The notes under the pieces are model-generated. The model did no database searches, was not told where the DNA came from, and worked only from the letters and a program-made list of their open reading frames with translations. From the NCBI GenBank assembly GCA_029051085.1, contig JAIDLK010000043.1, forward strand, positions 1-9,898: a stretch of DNA of 9,898 nucleotides, in the 5' to 3' direction. Below are positions 1 through 6,572 of this stretch, in pieces. The stretch's first letter is position 1; the number at the start of each line of letters is the position of its first letter. The DNA is from Alphaproteobacteria bacterium (GTDB taxonomy: Bacteria > Pseudomonadota > Alphaproteobacteria > Rs-D84). A program made the position numbers and the translations under genes.

Positions 1-1
1 G

Positions 2-598
2 GTATGGCGTGGTGCCGCGGCATCCCTGATATGGGTCAGCGATATGGCATACAAGTACTGGTTTGTGGTCGTGATGGCGGCCGCTGCGATGGTGGGGTTG
101 ATATGGTTAAGTCTGCCAAACTGGGCCGGGCGTGCGCGCGCGATTGCAGACAAGTTGCCGCCGTGGAACGTTTATAAAATACGTGTATCGGTTTCATGGC
201 TGATGTCTTTGTCGGCGATGGTGGCGGCAGGAATGACGGTGCCGGATGCGATGCGGATGTTGGCCGATGGTGGAAACAGATATCTGCGTACACGTTTAAC
301 GGCCGCGTTGCGTTATATTGCCAATGGTGACAATTTGGGTGTGGCGTTGGCAAATACAGGTCTTGATTTTCCAAACGATGAAATCATAGGTGATTTGGCA
401 ATATATGCTGATATGAATGGTTTCGACCAGAATCTGTCACGTGTGGCCAATGATTATCTTGACGAGTCCGTTCGTCGCATGGAGGCGATATCAAGCACAC
501 TGAACAGTATCGGGATAATAATGGTTTCTGCGATAATTGCATGGGTTGTTCTGGGTACATTTCAGATGCAGGATCAGATTACGGCCGCATTGTCTTAA
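2..598 (+). CDS. Type II secretion / type IV pilus inner-membrane protein, T2SF (PilC/PilR/GspF-like), 5'-truncated by window edge
   Basis: The reading frame is open from base 2, so the gene enters from outside the window; the ATG at 44 is internal. The visible 198 residues look like the C-terminal half of a T2SF protein. A transmembrane segment (YWFVVVMAAAAMVGLIWLSL) is followed by a helical cytoplasmic domain with the family pattern 'aGMTVPDAMRML...GDNLGVALANTG..FP...I..L', then a second hydrophobic segment (IGIIMVSAIIAWVVLGTF) just before the stop. T2SF proteins are polytopic inner-membrane platform proteins that couple the assembly ATPase to pilin or pseudopilin extrusion. The divergent sequence and compact end suggest the type IVb/PilR branch rather than classic PilC, but this is a guess without the N-terminal half. 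No pilin or ATPase partner gene lies inside the window. Confidence 0.75.
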   Translation, partial: VWRGAAASLIWVSDMAYKYWFVVVMAAAAMVGLIWLSLPNWAGRARAIADKLPPWNVYKIRVSVSWLMSLSAMVAAGMTVPDAMRMLADGGNRYLRTRLTAALRYIANGDNLGVALANTGLDFPNDEIIGDLAIYADMNGFDQNLSRVANDYLDESVRRMEAISSTLNSIGIIMVSAIIAWVVLGTFQMQDQITAALS

Positions 599-607
599 AA
601 TTCAATT

Positions 608-639
608 TTCTGGAAATAATAATCAAAATAGGATATAAT
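608..639 (+). promoter_or_regulatory. Candidate promoter of the intergenic RNA
   Basis: A perfect TATAAT lies at 634-639, just downstream of the T2SF gene, in an AT-rich stretch. No good -35 box is present; the best 17-bp-spaced hexamer is TGGAAA (611-616). Transcription would begin near 645-650, immediately before the foldable region that ends in a terminator at 825. Confidence 0.4.
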
Positions 640-645
640 TCCCAA

Positions 646-826
646 TGTAATAGGGGTTCCTGTTATGCGAGCGTGGAAATCTCGCGTCAAAAATCGCCTG
701 CGCAGGCGTTAAATGCTCCATTCCGTAGCAGGTTGGAGACTGGTTGAATATAAAGAATAGGCCGGGCATGAATTTTTGCATGATTTCCACCCTCCAACCG
801 CCCTATATTTTTTGGCGGTCTTTTTA
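646..826 (+). ncRNA. Candidate structured small RNA of about 180 nt, family unknown
   Basis: This gene-free segment has unusually rich pairing. ATAGGG (649-654) can pair with CCCTAT (801-806). CCTGTTATG (659-667) can pair with CGTAGCAGG (724-732), with two G-U pairs. Inside that stem sit GCGAG/CTCGC and the perfect palindrome CGCCTGCGCAGGCG. GGTTGGAG (731-738) can pair with CTCCAACC (792-799) as an alternative to the closing stem and the terminator. The segment has a TATAAT upstream and an intrinsic terminator at its end. No + strand gene follows, which argues against a riboswitch leader. Its size matches 6S RNA, but I cannot recognise the 6S central bubble. The SRP RNA core motif and tmRNA/RNase P signatures are absent. 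Confidence 0.35.
797..825 (+). terminator. Rho-independent terminator
   Basis: ACCGCC (797-802) pairs with GGCGGT (814-819) across an 11-nt loop and is followed by CTTTTT. It would end transcripts from the T2SF gene or from the candidate small RNA. Its left arm overlaps the CTCCAACC arm of an alternative stem, so the two folds exclude each other. Confidence 0.7.
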
Positions 827-829
827 TGA

Positions 830-875
830 TGCCCCGGTTTTGCGTCTTCTAAACAATAAAAATTGTACCGGGGCA
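830..875. repeat. 9-bp perfect inverted repeat with nested hairpin between convergent genes
   Basis: TGCCCCGGT (830-838) and ACCGGGGCA (867-875) are perfect inverted repeats. Nested inside is ACAAT/ATTGT (853-857 / 862-866). It lies just downstream of the ung stop on the minus strand and may protect or terminate that transcript. No clean T-run follows on either strand, so I do not call it an intrinsic terminator. Confidence 0.5.
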
Positions 876-907
876 CGTTAATCCGATGATATGATTGGTT
901 TGTGAAA

Positions 908-1570
908 TCACCATTCAATAGGTGCGGCGCCATGGGCGGCCAAATATTCATTGGCACGGCTGAAATGATGGTTGCCGAAAAAACCGCGATGCGCCGATAA
1001 AGGCGATGGGTGAACAGATTTTAGAATCAGATTTCTGTCCGGGTTTACAAATTCCGCCTTGCGCTGGGCATAAGAGCCCCAAAGCATATATACAATATTA
1101 TCACGCGTTGCAACCGTGCGAATAACGGCATCGGTGAATTGTTCCCAGCCGCGGCCCGTATGTGATGCGGCCCGGTGGGCCTGGACGGTCAATGTCGCGT
1201 TTAGCATTAACACCCCCTGGGATGCCCAATGTGTTAAATCGCCGTGTGTAACCGATGGGCGGCCCAAATCGTTTTCTATTTCTTTGTATATGTTTACCAG
1301 ACTTGGTGGCACGGGGGTCGGTGGTAAAACCGAAAAGCACAGGCCGTGTGCCTGGCCCGGTTCATGATACGGGTCCTGGCCAATCATTACAACCTTGACT
1401 TTGTCCAATGGACACAGGTTGAACGCATTGAAAATATTTGCTGGGGCAGGATATATTTTTTTTCCGGATAAGTATTCCGCCCGTACAAAATCCGTTAATT
1501 TAATGAAATAATCTTTTTCAAATTCAGGGGCCAGTGCATCTTTCCAGGTTTGCTCGATTTTTACGTTCAT
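908..1570 (-). CDS. ung: Uracil-DNA glycosylase (family 1)
   Basis: Removes uracil from DNA by hydrolysing the N-glycosidic bond, starting base-excision repair of deaminated cytosine or misincorporated dUMP. Two hallmark motifs are intact. The water-activating loop GQDPYHEPGQAHGLCFSV contains the catalytic Asp. The C-terminal minor-groove loop HPSPLSAHRGFFGNHHFS contains the HPSPLS signature. The LMLNATLTV strand is also typical. I chose the ATG at 1570 (MNVKIEQTW, 220 residues, the usual length) over an ATG 39 bases upstream: AAGGA sits a few bases before it, and family N-termini begin at this point. The start overlaps the stop of the upstream glycosylase gene by four bases (ATGA), so translation is probably coupled. 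It is the last gene of the gyrB operon. Confidence 0.95.
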   Translation of the reverse strand: MNVKIEQTWKDALAPEFEKDYFIKLTDFVRAEYLSGKKIYPAPANIFNAFNLCPLDKVKVVMIGQDPYHEPGQAHGLCFSVLPPTPVPPSLVNIYKEIENDLGRPSVTHGDLTHWASQGVLMLNATLTVQAHRAASHTGRGWEQFTDAVIRTVATRDNIVYMLWGSYAQRKAEFVNPDRNLILKSVHPSPLSAHRGFFGNHHFSRANEYLAAHGAAPIEW

Positions 1571-2220
1571 GATAATTCCTTTATCAATCCCTGTTGACAA
1601 GATTTCCATAAAACCACATCTATATATCCGCGGGGCAATCCGGTTTCATTTGCCAACGCCGAAAACATTTCGTCGCATGCGTGGCGAATGTCCGCATCCA
1701 GTTTTCCATTGTTTATTTTTTCAGCAAGTGCTTTATTGCCGGAAAACAGTACGCCCAGACGCTGAATCCATATGTCGTATTTTACAACATCTTCGCCCAG
1801 ATTTCGTGCCAGGTGATTTGCCGTGATTTTTCCGATATGCGGCAATTTGGACAGATATGAAACACGTGCATCGGTATTGTTTAATTCATAATATTGACGG
1901 CAAAAATCTGTGCGGTTCAGCCAAATTTTACAAATTGCGTTTATCTTGTTTTTGTTTGCAAACAAACCCATCAGCAAATCAAAGTCCGCGCCATGTGAAG
2001 CAATTGCATCCATGATTTTCGCATGGATTTTTTTTGCCGTCTTTTGTGAAAATCCACCGGCCAATATAACGTATGCGCAATGTTGTGCAAATTCATCCGC
2101 GGTGCATATGTGGCGTCGTGACAAATTCTCGCGAATTTCATCAAAACTTTGCGCATCGGAATCCATTCCCAAGTCGCGCAAAGTTTTATCCAAAGAATTA
2201 AACCAATCCGCCGTAAACAT
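1567..2220 (-). CDS. HhH-GPD superfamily DNA glycosylase-like protein
   Basis: A 217-residue protein with a helix-hairpin-helix signature at residues 126-135 (LPHIGKITAN), followed by the GPD-loop aspartate D149 (VKYDIWIQRL). This is the same layout as Nth/MutY/OGG-type base-excision glycosylases (Nth: LPGVGRKTAN ... VDTH). The Nth catalytic lysine position aligns with Ile132, though Lys131 is next to it. The protein may therefore be monofunctional or use a shifted lysine. There is no C-terminal four-cysteine iron-sulfur cluster. It starts one base after the stop of the preceding gene without a good Shine-Dalgarno, so it probably depends on coupled translation, and it overlaps ung by four bases. 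The pairing with ung supports a base-repair role. Substrate is unknown. Confidence 0.7.
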   Translation of the reverse strand: MFTADWFNSLDKTLRDLGMDSDAQSFDEIRENLSRRHICTADEFAQHCAYVILAGGFSQKTAKKIHAKIMDAIASHGADFDLLMGLFANKNKINAICKIWLNRTDFCRQYYELNNTDARVSYLSKLPHIGKITANHLARNLGEDVVKYDIWIQRLGVLFSGNKALAEKINNGKLDADIRHACDEMFSALANETGLPRGYIDVVLWKSCQQGLIKELS

Positions 2221-2221
2221 T

Positions 2222-2605
2222 CTAGTCGTTTTGTCTTTGTTTTGAAATTATGTCCATTAAACCGGGATTGTTTTTCTGAATAATACGCGCACGCAGCTTT
2301 TCCCGTGCCTTGGCAAATGCGGCGGCACTTTTTTTAGAATCAATACCCATCTCTTCTTGCATGCTGGCGCGTTGCGCACGTGCCGCATCAACATCATTCA
2401 GCCTGTCCGGGTGATTGTTTATCAAATAATCAAGATTGCCATACTCTGCATCTTTGGCCGCCTCTGTTTCGGATTTCACGGGTATGTCTTTTCCGTCCAA
2501 TGCGACTATCTCGCCGGCGTCGTTTATTTTAAAACGACGCCCGTCCGGATAAGTCATGATTCCGTCTTTATCCATATGTGGTAAAGCTTCGTTTTGTTCG
2601 GCCAT
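2222..2605 (-). CDS. Conserved-looking small charged protein of unknown function
   Basis: A 127-residue soluble protein, not recognised. The N-terminal third contains a short beta-rich stretch (YPDGRRFKINDAGEIVALDGKDI). The rest is helical and strongly charged, ending in a basic helix (KAREKLRARIIQKN). No signal peptide, membrane segment or cysteine is present. It has a good Shine-Dalgarno (GAGGTG, about 6 bases before the ATG), lies 19 bases after the gyrB stop and one base before the glycosylase start, so it is a true operon member. Its place between gyrB and two DNA-repair genes is the only functional hint. Confidence 0.75.
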   Translation of the reverse strand: MAEQNEALPHMDKDGIMTYPDGRRFKINDAGEIVALDGKDIPVKSETEAAKDAEYGNLDYLINNHPDRLNDVDAARAQRASMQEEMGIDSKKSAAAFAKAREKLRARIIQKNNPGLMDIISKQRQND

Positions 2606-2624
2606 TACGGCACCTCTTTTTTAC

Positions 2625-5024
2625 TTACACGTCAAGATTTGCATCCAGTGCGTTTTCGACGATAAAGTCGCGGCGCGGTTCAACGACATCACCCATTAAC
2701 ATGGATACAACTTCGTCCGCTTTGGCGGCATCGTCAACTTTTACCTGGAACAGACTGCGATGGTTCGGGTCCATGGTGGTTTCCCACAGTTGTTCCGCAT
2801 TCATTTCACCCAAACCTTTATAGCGCTGAATCTTTAAGCCTGTCTTAGCGTATTCAAATGCAGTGTCCAGCAATGCCAACGCACCCCAGATTTTCTGTGA
2901 CTTTGATTTTACGCGCAGTACCGCAGGTTTCGAGAAAGTATCCATTAACTCTTCACGGCCATCCATACGGTGCCAGCCACGAATTTCCGGCCCATTGATT
3001 TTTTCACGTGTTAGCATGTGGCTTTCCGTAACGCTGCGCAGAGTACGCGTAATCATAATGCCTTCCGGTTCTGCGGTTACTTTCCAACCGCGTTCGAATT
3101 CCAATTCCTGGGCATCCAGCATTCTTGCAGCCGCCGCCAGGTTTTCCGCCGTTTCATTTTCGAATACATGATTTAACGCCAGTGCTTCAATAAAACGCAG
3201 CGGCATTACGTGATTTAGTGCCTGCAAAGTATTTCGCATATTCAAAATCAGTGTTAACAGACGTTTTAAATCCGCGCCGGAAATCTGTGTTCCATCGGCG
3301 GTTTCGATAAGTCCGTCCGAGGCCAGCTGGTCCATCAGATAATCGTCCATTTCGCGCTGGTTTTGCAGATAAATCTGCTGTTTGCCGCGTGTCACGCCAT
3401 AAAGCGGCGGTTTTGCAACATATATGTACCCGCGTTCAATCGCCTGGGGCATGTGACGGTAAAAGAACGTCATCAACAATGTCTGGATGTGTTGGCCGTC
3501 AACGTCAGCATCGGTCATGATAATGACTTTGTGATAGCGCATTTTTTCAATATCAAATTCGTCTTTGCCGATGCCGGTGCCCATGGTTGTAATCAATGCA
3601 CCGATTGTATCCGACCCCAGCATCTTGTCGAAACGTACGCGTTCTACATTCAAAATTTTACCACGCAGCGGCAAAATAGCCTGTGTCTTGCGGTCGCGGC
3701 CCTGCTTGGCCGTACCGCCAGCCGAGTCCCCCTCAACAATAAACAATTCACATTTTTCCGGATTGCGTTCAGAGCAGTTAGCCAGTTTACCCGGCAAGCC
3801 ACCCAGTTCCGGCCCTGTCTTTTTGCGCGACAGTTCACGGGCCTTGCGTGCGGCCTCGCGTGCGGTTGCGGCTTCTATAATCTTATCAATAATAGATTTT
3901 GCAATCGCCGGATTTTCATCAAGATATTCATACAGCATCTCGGATACAGTGCTTTCCACAAGCGGTCGCACTTCACTTGATACCAGTTTATCCTTGGTCT
4001 GCGAGCCAAATTTCGGGTCCGGAATCTTTACGCTGACGATACTGGTCAAGCCTTCGCGGAAATCCTCGCCCGAGAGGTTAACGTCTTTCTTGTTAGATTT
4101 TTCACCGATATATTTGTTAATCGCACGTGTAAGACCTGCACGGAATCCGGCCAAATGCGTACCACCATCGCGGTTCGGAATGTTATTGGTAAAGCAAAGG
4201 GATGTTTCCGTATATGCCGTTGTCCATTGCAGAACGATTTCAATATATGTATCGCCAACCTGCTTTATCATCTGAATTGGTTCTTTGTTCAGCAATTCTT
4301 TGGATTTATCCAAATACGTCGCAAAACCCTTTAGTCCGTCAACAGAATGAAATTCGCGTTCTTTTTTATCTGCGCCGCGCAAATCTTCCAAGATAATTTT
4401 TACATTCGCGTTCAGATAAGATTGCTCGCGCAGCCATGTTTCCAATGTATCAAAGCTGAATTCTGTTCCCGTAAATGTATCAGGTGACGGTTTGAATGTA
4501 ACCTCGGTCCCGTGTTCAATGCCGGATTTGTTTTCAGAAATCTTTAAATCCATTGTCGGTACACCGTCGGCAAATGTCATTGTGGCTTCTTTGTCGCCGC
4601 GCCATACGCGCACCTCAAGCCATGTGGACAACGCGTTTACCACTGATACACCAACGCCATGCAGACCGCCGGACACCTTGTACGCGCCGCCGCCTTCGTT
4701 ATCAAATTTACCACCCGCATGCAGCTCGCACATAATCAATTCAAGTGCACTGCGTCCCGTATCGTGGTTTATGTCAAACGGCATACCACGACCGTTGTCG
4801 CGTATTGTGCATGAACCGTCCGGGTTCAGAGAAACATAAACTGTATCCGCATAGCCGGCCATCGCCTCGTCAATAGAGTTGTTAACAACCTCGTATATCA
4901 TATGGTGCAGACCACTGCCACCTTCGCCTACGTCGCCGATATACATGCCGGGGCGTTTTTTTACAGCCTCCAGACCTTTTAGAACTTTAATTGAATCACC
5001 GGTATATTCGTTGCTAACAGCCAT
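2625..5024 (-). CDS. gyrB: DNA gyrase subunit B
   Basis: ATPase and TOPRIM subunit of DNA gyrase, which introduces negative supercoils together with GyrA. The GHKL ATPase domain is complete: RPGMYIGD (24-31), catalytic E45 and Mg-binding N49, DNGRGMP (76-82), GGLHGVG (119-125). The TOPRIM domain carries EGDSAGG (431-437), PLRGKILNVE (452-461) and the metal-binding DADVDG (505-510). The end carries QRYKGLGEMNAEQLW (733-747). At 799 residues it has the proteobacterial insertion (about 555-725), which excludes the short Gram-positive form and favours GyrB over ParE. Unusual substitutions are VVNNSIDEA for the common VVDNAIDEA, and DADVDGQHIQTLL where most GyrBs have S/A and R at the two Q positions. 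The ATG has an AAAGGA Shine-Dalgarno. First gene of the operon. Confidence 0.97.
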   Translation of the reverse strand: MAVSNEYTGDSIKVLKGLEAVKKRPGMYIGDVGEGGSGLHHMIYEVVNNSIDEAMAGYADTVYVSLNPDGSCTIRDNGRGMPFDINHDTGRSALELIMCELHAGGKFDNEGGGAYKVSGGLHGVGVSVVNALSTWLEVRVWRGDKEATMTFADGVPTMDLKISENKSGIEHGTEVTFKPSPDTFTGTEFSFDTLETWLREQSYLNANVKIILEDLRGADKKEREFHSVDGLKGFATYLDKSKELLNKEPIQMIKQVGDTYIEIVLQWTTAYTETSLCFTNNIPNRDGGTHLAGFRAGLTRAINKYIGEKSNKKDVNLSGEDFREGLTSIVSVKIPDPKFGSQTKDKLVSSEVRPLVESTVSEMLYEYLDENPAIAKSIIDKIIEAATAREAARKARELSRKKTGPELGGLPGKLANCSERNPEKCELFIVEGDSAGGTAKQGRDRKTQAILPLRGKILNVERVRFDKMLGSDTIGALITTMGTGIGKDEFDIEKMRYHKVIIMTDADVDGQHIQTLLMTFFYRHMPQAIERGYIYVAKPPLYGVTRGKQQIYLQNQREMDDYLMDQLASDGLIETADGTQISGADLKRLLTLILNMRNTLQALNHVMPLRFIEALALNHVFENETAENLAAAARMLDAQELEFERGWKVTAEPEGIMITRTLRSVTESHMLTREKINGPEIRGWHRMDGREELMDTFSKPAVLRVKSKSQKIWGALALLDTAFEYAKTGLKIQRYKGLGEMNAEQLWETTMDPNHRSLFQVKVDDAAKADEVVSMLMGDVVEPRRDFIVENALDANLDV

Positions 5025-5051
5025 TTAAATTCCTTTCTTTTTTCTATGAAA

Positions 5052-5080
5052 ACAATAGCAATTTCTGGTATACTTAGCAA
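5052..5080 (-). promoter_or_regulatory. Predicted gyrB operon promoter
   Basis: On the minus strand TTGCTA (5075-5080) and TATTGT (5052-5057) are separated by exactly 17 bp and lie 27 bases before the gyrB ATG. It overlaps, on the opposite strand, the extended -10 element of the divergent gene. Confidence 0.5.
5066..5074 (+). promoter_or_regulatory. Predicted extended -10 promoter of the RusA-like gene
   Basis: TGG followed by TATACT gives an extended -10 (TGn TATAnT) 27 bases before the start at 5102. No convincing -35 is present, as is usual for extended -10 promoters. It sits inside the spacer of the gyrB promoter on the other strand, so the two polymerase sites should compete. Confidence 0.45.
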
Positions 5081-5101
5081 GGAAAAAGGGGATAAATTGC
5101 C

Positions 5102-5671
5102 ATGAAGTTTAAACTGCTGTATTTTGGAGAAATCCTGATTAACCCAAAGAAACGTGCCCAGCATATTTCGGATATCCGTATGCAGTTTCATCCTCAGTTG
5201 AAGAAGCTGGTAGAGCATAGTCCTTGGAATAATATGACCAAATACATGATGCCCGGGGCGACAAAAAGTCCTATTACGACGCGTCATATCGGCGGCATTG
5301 ACTGGAACCCGATTATAACACCGAATTTAAAGCTAATTGCAGAACTGGATATCCAGATGATGCATCCGGAAATTGTCGGCATGACGCGCAGTGATATCGA
5401 TAACCGTATAAAGACTCTGTTTGATGGTTTAAGGGCGCCGCAAAACGAACATGAAATCGGTGCAAATACACCACGCGATATCGGGCCGATTTATACCTTG
5501 CTTGATGATGATCATTTGATAACAAAGCTGTCGGTAAATACCAGTCACCTGTTGTCAACCGACATGTTCTGTCCGGAAATTCCGCGTACGCCCGATACTA
5601 TCTTTATGTGGATTGATGTAAATGTCCGCGTGGTAGAGGGGACATTGGAAAATCTGCCGTTTATGGTATAA
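5102..5671 (+). CDS. RusA-like (Holliday-junction resolvase fold) hypothetical protein
   Basis: A 189-residue soluble protein with the signature TRSDIDNRIKTLFDGLR (95-111) followed by LLDDDHLITKLSV (133-145). This resembles the RusA pattern DxDN...(K)xxxDxL ... DDxxI, in which three aspartates bind the metal; here D98, D100 and one of D135-D137 would be the candidates. RusA resolves Holliday junctions as a dimer. This protein is longer than classic RusA (about 120 residues), with an extra N-terminal region containing a FHPQLKKL helix. I recall uncharacterised proteins with this architecture in mobile and defence contexts, so a nuclease role is an inference. It has a good AAGGGG Shine-Dalgarno, its own promoter and no operon partner. 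Confidence 0.55.
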   Translation: MKFKLLYFGEILINPKKRAQHISDIRMQFHPQLKKLVEHSPWNNMTKYMMPGATKSPITTRHIGGIDWNPIITPNLKLIAELDIQMMHPEIVGMTRSDIDNRIKTLFDGLRAPQNEHEIGANTPRDIGPIYTLLDDDHLITKLSVNTSHLLSTDMFCPEIPRTPDTIFMWIDVNVRVVEGTLENLPFMV

Positions 5672-5675
5672 AATT

Positions 5676-5709
5676 ATCACATCCCCAAAATATGTTTTGG
5701 GGATGTGAT
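5676..5709. terminator. Shared bidirectional terminator hairpin
   Basis: A perfect 15-bp stem, ATCACATCCCCAAAA (5676-5690) against its complement (5695-5709), with loop TATG. It begins four bases after the RusA-like stop and ends ten bases before the PagL-like stop. On the minus strand AATTTT follows, fitting termination of the PagL-like gene. On the + strand the U-rich part is within the stem. Confidence 0.7.
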
Positions 5710-5719
5710 ATCAACATAA

Positions 5720-6280
5720 TTAAAAATTATACGATACGCCAAGTCCGTAAAACGCATATGAATTATTTTCTTCGGCGGTATTTCCGTTCGAGAAATGCTG
5801 AACAAAAATTTCACCGCCCCAGTGCTCTGTAAAACGATATCCGGCCGATATTTTAAACTGAAATACCAGTTTTGCGCCCAGACGGTCGTTTTCTTTTGCT
5901 TGGAATCCAACGCCAACACCAGGGCCGGCGTACCAATTCTTGCCATACAGCAGCGCCACATCACCGGATGCCCATACCATTGGGATTGAAAAATCAGTCC
6001 AGTCCCAGCCGTATGCACGACCCATGCCGACTGTTTCGCCAAAGTTCATAGACTGGCGCGCGGGCAGGGTAAAGAATGTTGTCGGTTGCGAATACTGAAT
6101 ATTTGGCAGCATATAAAACGGCACGAATTGCGATGGCGGCGGGACAAGGAATCCGCTGTTTACGCCTTGGCCGATATTAACGACAATTTGATTTTGGGCG
6201 GTGCCAAAATATGGGTTCCATTCGGCATGCGCCGCACATGCGACGACCGAAGATACAAAAGCAAATACGATTTTTTTCAT
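5720..6280 (-). CDS. PagL-like lipid A 3-O-deacylase, outer-membrane beta barrel
   Basis: PagL-type enzymes remove the 3-O-acyl chain from lipid A in the outer membrane, lowering its immune stimulation. The 186-residue protein starts with a signal peptide (MKKIVFAFVSSVVACAAHA, cleavage after A19). It ends with alternating barrel strands: WYAGPGVGVGF, KISAGYRF, GGEIFVQHFSNGN, FYGLGVSYNF, with C-terminal Phe. The H162-x-S164-N motif with nearby glutamates (E170/E171) matches the His-Ser-(Glu) active site of PagL, which sits in the last strands. The ATG at 6280 gives a proper signal peptide; an in-frame TTG 36 bases upstream is more likely part of the promoter (-35). A generic OmpW/OmpA-like barrel is the alternative. 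Confidence 0.65.
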   Translation of the reverse strand: MKKIVFAFVSSVVACAAHAEWNPYFGTAQNQIVVNIGQGVNSGFLVPPPSQFVPFYMLPNIQYSQPTTFFTLPARQSMNFGETVGMGRAYGWDWTDFSIPMVWASGDVALLYGKNWYAGPGVGVGFQAKENDRLGAKLVFQFKISAGYRFTEHWGGEIFVQHFSNGNTAEENNSYAFYGLGVSYNF

Positions 6281-6287
6281 AAGTGGA

Positions 6288-6316
6288 AATATATAATATT
6301 TTCGTTTGGGCTTCAA
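6288..6316 (-). promoter_or_regulatory. Predicted promoter of the PagL-like gene
   Basis: Minus-strand TTGAAG (6311-6316), 17-bp spacer, TATATT (6288-6293). The -10 is only about 7 bases before the ATG at 6280, so the mRNA would be leaderless or nearly so. No Shine-Dalgarno is visible, consistent with that. Confidence 0.35.
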
Positions 6317-6389
6317 CAGAATTTTATTAAATAATATAATGTTTTTGTATATGAATGAAATCCTGGGGTGGGGCGAGTATTATTTTACC

Positions 6390-6417
6390 TTGCAATCGGA
6401 AAATTCTCTGTTATAAT
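6390..6417 (+). promoter_or_regulatory. Promoter of the tRNA-Met gene
   Basis: TTGCAA (6390-6395), 16-bp spacer, perfect TATAAT (6412-6417), then a GC-rich discriminator (CGGGGGCG) typical of growth-rate-controlled stable RNA promoters, ending about 10 bases before the tRNA. Confidence 0.65.
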
Positions 6418-6427
6418 CGGGGGCGTT

Positions 6428-6504
6428 GGCGGGATAGCTCAGCTGGTTAGAGCAGCGGAATCATAATCCGCGTGTCGGGGGTTCAAGTCCCTCTCCCGCT
6501 ACCA
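6428..6504 (+). tRNA. tRNA-Met (anticodon CAT), probably elongator
   Basis: A 77-nt cloverleaf. The acceptor stem is GGCGGGA/TCCCGCT with G1-U72 and an encoded ACCA 3' end. The D arm includes AGCTCAGCTGGTTAGAGC. The anticodon stem is GCGGA/TCCGC with loop ATCATAA (anticodon CAT). The variable loop is GTGTC. The T arm is GGGGG-TTCAAGT-CCCTC. It lacks the initiator features (unpaired C1, three G-C pairs at the anticodon stem base). The lysidine-modified Ile(CAT) cannot be fully excluded by eye, but the overall sequence fits alphaproteobacterial elongator Met. It serves as an integration site: its 3' end is repeated twice downstream. Confidence 0.93.
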
Positions 6505-6515
6505 AAAATTCAAAC
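6488..6515 (+). repeat. attL-like copy: 28-bp direct repeat at tRNA 3' end
   Basis: The last 17 bases of the tRNA plus 11 flanking bases (AAAATTCAAAC) are identical to 9061-9088. This is the intact tRNA copy of the repeated core and the expected left attachment site of an element inserted in the tRNA gene. Confidence 0.75.
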
Positions 6516-6540
6516 CGACCTTGTGTCGGTTTTAATTTTT
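6504..6540 (+). terminator. tRNA-Met terminator
   Basis: AAACCGAC (6512-6519) pairs with GTCGGTTT (6525-6532), loop CTTGT. The stem extends by AAAAATT against AATTTTT, giving a strong terminator directly after the CCA end. Confidence 0.8.
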
Positions 6541-6572
6541 GCGAGAGGGGCGGACGCGAAGCCCCGAACAAA

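Noticed and set aside
646..826. SRP RNA, tmRNA or RNase P RNA as identity of the foldable segment
   Set aside because: The SRP GGTCAGG...GGAAGG core, the tmRNA tag and tRNA-like ends, and RNase P core motifs are all absent, and the segment is too short for the last two.
709..957. Minus-strand 82-codon frame after ung
   Set aside because: It overlaps the ung 3' end and the foldable RNA/terminator region, and its composition is not protein-like.
1571..1609. Upstream ATG for ung
   Set aside because: It adds 13 residues inside the upstream gene, while the ATG at 1570 has an AAGGA ribosome site and the usual family N-terminus.
3363..4275. Long + strand open frames opposite gyrB (3363-3980 and 3565-4275)
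   Set aside because: They are antisense shadows of a strongly conserved gyrB, with no family features and no ribosome sites.
6281..6316. Upstream TTG start for the PagL-like gene
   Set aside because: It would put 12 residues before a textbook signal peptide, and the TTG coincides with a -35 box correctly spaced from TATATT.
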